DNA of 64,000 nucleotides from an uncultured Dehalococcoidia bacterium (GTDB lineage: Bacteria > Chloroflexota > Dehalococcoidia > Lucifugimonadales > UBA1123): the NCBI GenBank assembly GCA_958296105.1, contig OY282441.1, positions 2,811,800 to 2,875,799 on the forward strand. The letters are read 5' to 3'. Below, piece after piece: positions 61,505-64,000 of the stretch (the first letter of the stretch is position 1; every line of letters starts with the position of its first letter). Below the pieces are notes generated by a model that had not been told where the DNA came from, ran no database searches, and saw only the letters and a program-made list of their open reading frames with translations. Made by a program: the position numbers and the translations under genes.

Positions 61505-62305
61505 ATGACAGCGATGACAGCGACTGCAAACAAGCTCACGGTTCAGGTGGGCCCCATCACCACGAGGTACGAGGCGCGCGGCTCGGGGCCTCCGCTGCTG
61601 TACCTGCACGGCGCGTTCGGATATGCGAGCTGGCCGACGTTCCTCGACGCGCTGACCGACAGCTTCACCGTCTACGCGCCCACGCACCCGGGGTTCGAAG
61701 GCGACGACGCCATAGACCACATCGAAGACCTGCTCGATCTCACGCTGTACCACGCCGAGCTTGTCGAGGCGCTCGGCTTGGAGCGCCCGCACGTGGTCGG
61801 ACACTACAACGGAGCCATGATCGCCGCTGAGATGGCAGTCCTCGACTCCGACAGCGTGGGCAAGATCGTCCTCGCCGCCCCAGCAGGCTTGTGGCAGGAC
61901 GACAACCCCGGCCTCGACTACAACGCCACGCCCATAACCGAGATGCGTCAGTCGCTGTTCGCGCGCGCCGACTCCGCCGCCGCGCACAGCTTCTTCCCCG
62001 TTCCGCAGGACGACGAGGAGATGGGCTGGCAGATCATACGCAGGGTGCAGTCGCTGAGCGTGGTCGGAAAGTTCCTGTGGCCCATCCCCGACAAGGGCTT
62101 GGCGCGCCGCGCGCGCCGAATCAAGTCTCCCACCCTCGTGGTGGTGGGAGACTGCGACAAGGTCGTGCCGCCCGAATACGCGGACGTTCTGACTAGCCTG
62201 ATCCCCAGCTCGCGCTCGCTCGTGATGGAAGATTCCGGCCACATGTTCCCACACGAACACCCCGCCAAATTCGCAGAGGCTGTCCTGGAGTTTCTGCGAG
62301 AGTAG
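61505..62305 (+). CDS. alpha/beta-hydrolase-fold protein with Asn at the nucleophile position
   Basis: The 266-residue protein has the fold's LLYLHGAFGYASWPTF oxyanion segment (residues about 31-46), an acid in VVGDCDKVVPPEY, and the catalytic His in DSGHMFPHEHPAKF. The nucleophile elbow, normally G-x-S-x-G, reads VVGHYNGAMIAAEM (about residues 97-110), with Asn instead of Ser, Asp or Cys. It may be catalytically altered (for example a cofactor-free oxygenase or lyase-like member) or inactive. It lies downstream of the flavin monooxygenase and probably acts in the same pathway. Confidence 0.88.
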   Translation: MTAMTATANKLTVQVGPITTRYEARGSGPPLLYLHGAFGYASWPTFLDALTDSFTVYAPTHPGFEGDDAIDHIEDLLDLTLYHAELVEALGLERPHVVGHYNGAMIAAEMAVLDSDSVGKIVLAAPAGLWQDDNPGLDYNATPITEMRQSLFARADSAAAHSFFPVPQDDEEMGWQIIRRVQSLSVVGKFLWPIPDKGLARRARRIKSPTLVVVGDCDKVVPPEYADVLTSLIPSSRSLVMEDSGHMFPHEHPAKFAEAVLEFLRE

Positions 62306-62308
62306 CGG

Positions 62309-64000
62309 TTAGAGCGGCTGCCTCGCCACCACCGGCAGATCTATGCGAGACGGGTATTCGGAAGTGTGGTGGATGGTCTGGAGCGCGGGGACGAACGAGG
62401 CTTCGGAGCCGATCACGTCGCCGCTGTTGGTGTTGCGGTCGAAGCGCGGGAAGTTGGAGCTGGATATCTCCAGCCTGATCTGATGTCCCTTCCTGAACAG
62501 GTTGGACGTTGCCCAAAGGTCGATGGTGTACTCGTACACCGTGCCGGGCTGGATGTAGGATGCAGGCTGGCGAACGTTTCGGTATCTCGCGCGTATGATC
62601 CCGTCCGTAAGGTTCCTCGCGTAGCCGGACGGCTCCACGTCCACCAGCTTGGCGGTGAAGTCCGTATCTGGGGCGCTGCTCGACGCGAACAGGGAGACAC
62701 TGACCGGGCCGGTCACCTCCGTATCCTCTGCGAGCGGCGGCGTGGAGTAGACCAGCACGTCCTCGCGCCCCTCCACCCAGCGCTGATCGAACGCGCCGTT
62801 CGCCATGAACGCCGGGTCGCAGCACAGACCGCCTCCAACGGTGGGAACGGGGGCGATGGGATTGTACACGTACACGTCCGGCCGCTCGTCTCCCGGCTGC
62901 TCTAGGCTGAGCGCGCCATCGCCGTTCAGGGAGTTGGCGCGTCCGCCGCTGCGAAGGTAGTAGCTGGCGATCTCCGATCTGGACAGCGGCCACTCGTCTT
63001 CCCGCCGCCACACGTTCTCCCCCATTACGAAGATACGCACCGGCTTGTCCTCGCTGAAGCCGTTGTCCTCGCCCAGCAGCATGTAGTCGTAGAAGCGCAG
63101 CATGTCGCCCATGAGGTCTATGGCGGCTCCGGCGGCGCGGGTGCCGAAGTTGTACTCGCCGGACACCGACGGCGGCGCGCCGCCATGCACCCAGGGGCCT
63201 ATGGTCAGCCGCTGACCGCTGCGCGCGAGGTCAGACGCCCCCATCTGGCGCATTCTGGAGTAGTTCCTGATGGTGCCGCCCAGGAATATGTCGTACCAGC
63301 CGCCGAAGTTGTAGGCCGGTATTGCGATATCGGCGTGCGACTCCTCGATCGAGATGCGCTTCCAGTAGTCATCGTACTCCGGATGTTCTAGCCAGTCGTA
63401 GTAGTAGGGAGCCAGCCCGTTCTTGAGGTGCGGCATCTCGCTCATCGGCAGGTACTGGAACCACTGCGTGAGGTCGTCCTTGGCGGAGATTAGCCGTTCG
63501 GCGTCAGCTTGGTGCAGGTGGAGACGCTGCGATAGGTTGCCCCAGTTGGCGGCGGTCAGCGCGCCGACCGCCCACGACAGGTTGAACCCAAGCTCGAACG
63601 CTCCCCCCTGCCACGCCCAGCCCTCGTGATAGTCTGACGCAGTCACTCCGGGAGCTATGCCCGCCAGACAGGGCGCGCCGGACTTGGCGGCGAGCCACTG
63701 GGTCGCGCCCACGTATGACACCCCGAACATGCCCACCTTGCCATCGCACCACTCCTGAGATGCGACCCACTCGATGGAGTCGTAGCCGTCCTCGATCTCG
63801 TTGAAGAACGTGTAGAAGTCGCCCTCCGATGTGTAGCGCCCCCTGACGTCCTGTATGACCACCGCGAATCCGTGGCTGGCGGCGCGAATGGCGTCGAGCG
63901 TCCCCGTGCGGTTCATGGGCGCGGACTTGTCGTAGGGCGTGCGCTGGAGCAGGGCTGGGACGCGACCTCTCGCGCTCGGTCTGAACACGTCTGCGTAGGT
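62309..64000 (-). CDS. CocE/NonD family hydrolase (X-Pro dipeptidyl-peptidase-like), N-terminus cut off by the window
   Basis: At least 563 residues are present, beginning in TYADVFRPSARGRVPALLQRTPYDKSA; the true start lies beyond base 64000. The nucleophile elbow is GMFGVSYVGATQWLAA, with GxSxxG as in cocaine esterase. FAVVIQDVRGRYTSEGDF and GWYDIFLGGTIRNY add the fold. A C-terminal jelly-roll (PDTDFTAKLVDVEPSGYARNLTDGIIRARYR and EISSSNFPRFDRN) completes the family layout. It hydrolyses esters or amides in other bacteria. It is convergent with the preceding hydrolase-fold gene, with 3 bases between stops. Confidence 0.92.
   Translation of the reverse strand, partial: TYADVFRPSARGRVPALLQRTPYDKSAPMNRTGTLDAIRAASHGFAVVIQDVRGRYTSEGDFYTFFNEIEDGYDSIEWVASQEWCDGKVGMFGVSYVGATQWLAAKSGAPCLAGIAPGVTASDYHEGWAWQGGAFELGFNLSWAVGALTAANWGNLSQRLHLHQADAERLISAKDDLTQWFQYLPMSEMPHLKNGLAPYYYDWLEHPEYDDYWKRISIEESHADIAIPAYNFGGWYDIFLGGTIRNYSRMRQMGASDLARSGQRLTIGPWVHGGAPPSVSGEYNFGTRAAGAAIDLMGDMLRFYDYMLLGEDNGFSEDKPVRIFVMGENVWRREDEWPLSRSEIASYYLRSGGRANSLNGDGALSLEQPGDERPDVYVYNPIAPVPTVGGGLCCDPAFMANGAFDQRWVEGREDVLVYSTPPLAEDTEVTGPVSVSLFASSSAPDTDFTAKLVDVEPSGYARNLTDGIIRARYRNVRQPASYIQPGTVYEYTIDLWATSNLFRKGHQIRLEISSSNFPRFDRNTNSGDVIGSEASFVPALQTIHHTSEYPSRIDLPVVARQPL

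Overview
The window is about 64 kb of very high-GC bacterial chromosome. It is packed with short operons on both strands, many joined by 4-base ATGA or TTGA overlaps, and has no phage, plasmid or CRISPR signature. The gene set suggests a member of Chloroflexota, probably near the SAR202/Dehalococcoidia lineages. The grounds are two luciferase-like flavin monooxygenases, family III CoA-transferases, a soluble reductive-dehalogenase-like Fe-S protein, orphan peptide-type ABC operons, DUF1800/DUF1501 proteins, and the paired Chlor_Arch_YYY and TIGR03663 membrane proteins shared by Chloroflexi and archaea. This placement is inferred from gene content, not from a phylogeny.

Layout. 1-6.9 kb: a flavin monooxygenase, tRNA-Ser(UGA), then a leftward operon of a DUF169 protein, a lipoprotein peptide-binding protein, two permeases and a small protein. 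7-11.6 kb: recA-recX behind a promoter with a GAAC-N4-GTTC LexA-type box, then a CNNM/CorC membrane protein and tilS. 11.6-16.9 kb, leftward: an NAD-salvage pair (pncA, pncB), an RdhA-like Fe-S protein, a flippase-like membrane protein and rsmG. 17-21.3 kb: an ECF sigma factor, a secreted anchored protein with a strong terminator, moaA and rdgB. 21.4-25.3 kb: two tandem CoA-transferase genes, the first apparently lacking the catalytic Asp, facing a fumarase-superfamily lyase. 25.4-31.6 kb: a histidine phosphatase, two convergent MFS transporters, tRNA-Leu(CAA), a YgjP-type metalloprotein, an alpha/beta hydrolase and ftsY. 31.8-39 kb: a four-gene surface-glycan locus (YYY protein, Agl23-like protein, flippase-like protein, FAD oxidoreductase). 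39.9-43.5 kb: pheS-pheT. 43.7-46.7 kb: an acyl-CoA dehydrogenase homologue whose 3' end has been amplified into a 56-bp tandem repeat encoding a chain of 19-residue micro-ORFs, followed by a membrane protein, a proline-tailed miniprotein and a coiled-coil nuclease-like protein. 46.9-51 kb: DUF1800, DUF1501, NHL-propeller and membrane genes. 51-55 kb: a second orphan peptide ABC operon. 55.4-64 kb: acetyl-CoA synthetase, three near-identical tandem 1-kb units each with a Uma2 gene, then a second flavin monooxygenase, an alpha/beta-hydrolase-fold protein with Asn at the nucleophile position, and a CocE-type hydrolase cut by the window edge.

The most unusual property is recurrent local duplication at gene ends: 56 bp x5, about 1 kb x3 (each unit carrying a decayed acs 3' end), 57 bp x2, 37 bp x3, 30 bp x3, and three short repeat pairs each offset by exactly 73 bp. 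Several genes also have a -10 hexamer only 6-9 bases before the start codon, implying leaderless or near-leaderless mRNAs. Metabolically the window points to oxidative attack on organic substrates (flavin monooxygenases, hydrolases, CoA-transferases, acyl-CoA dehydrogenase, Acs) fed by peptide or oligomer uptake.
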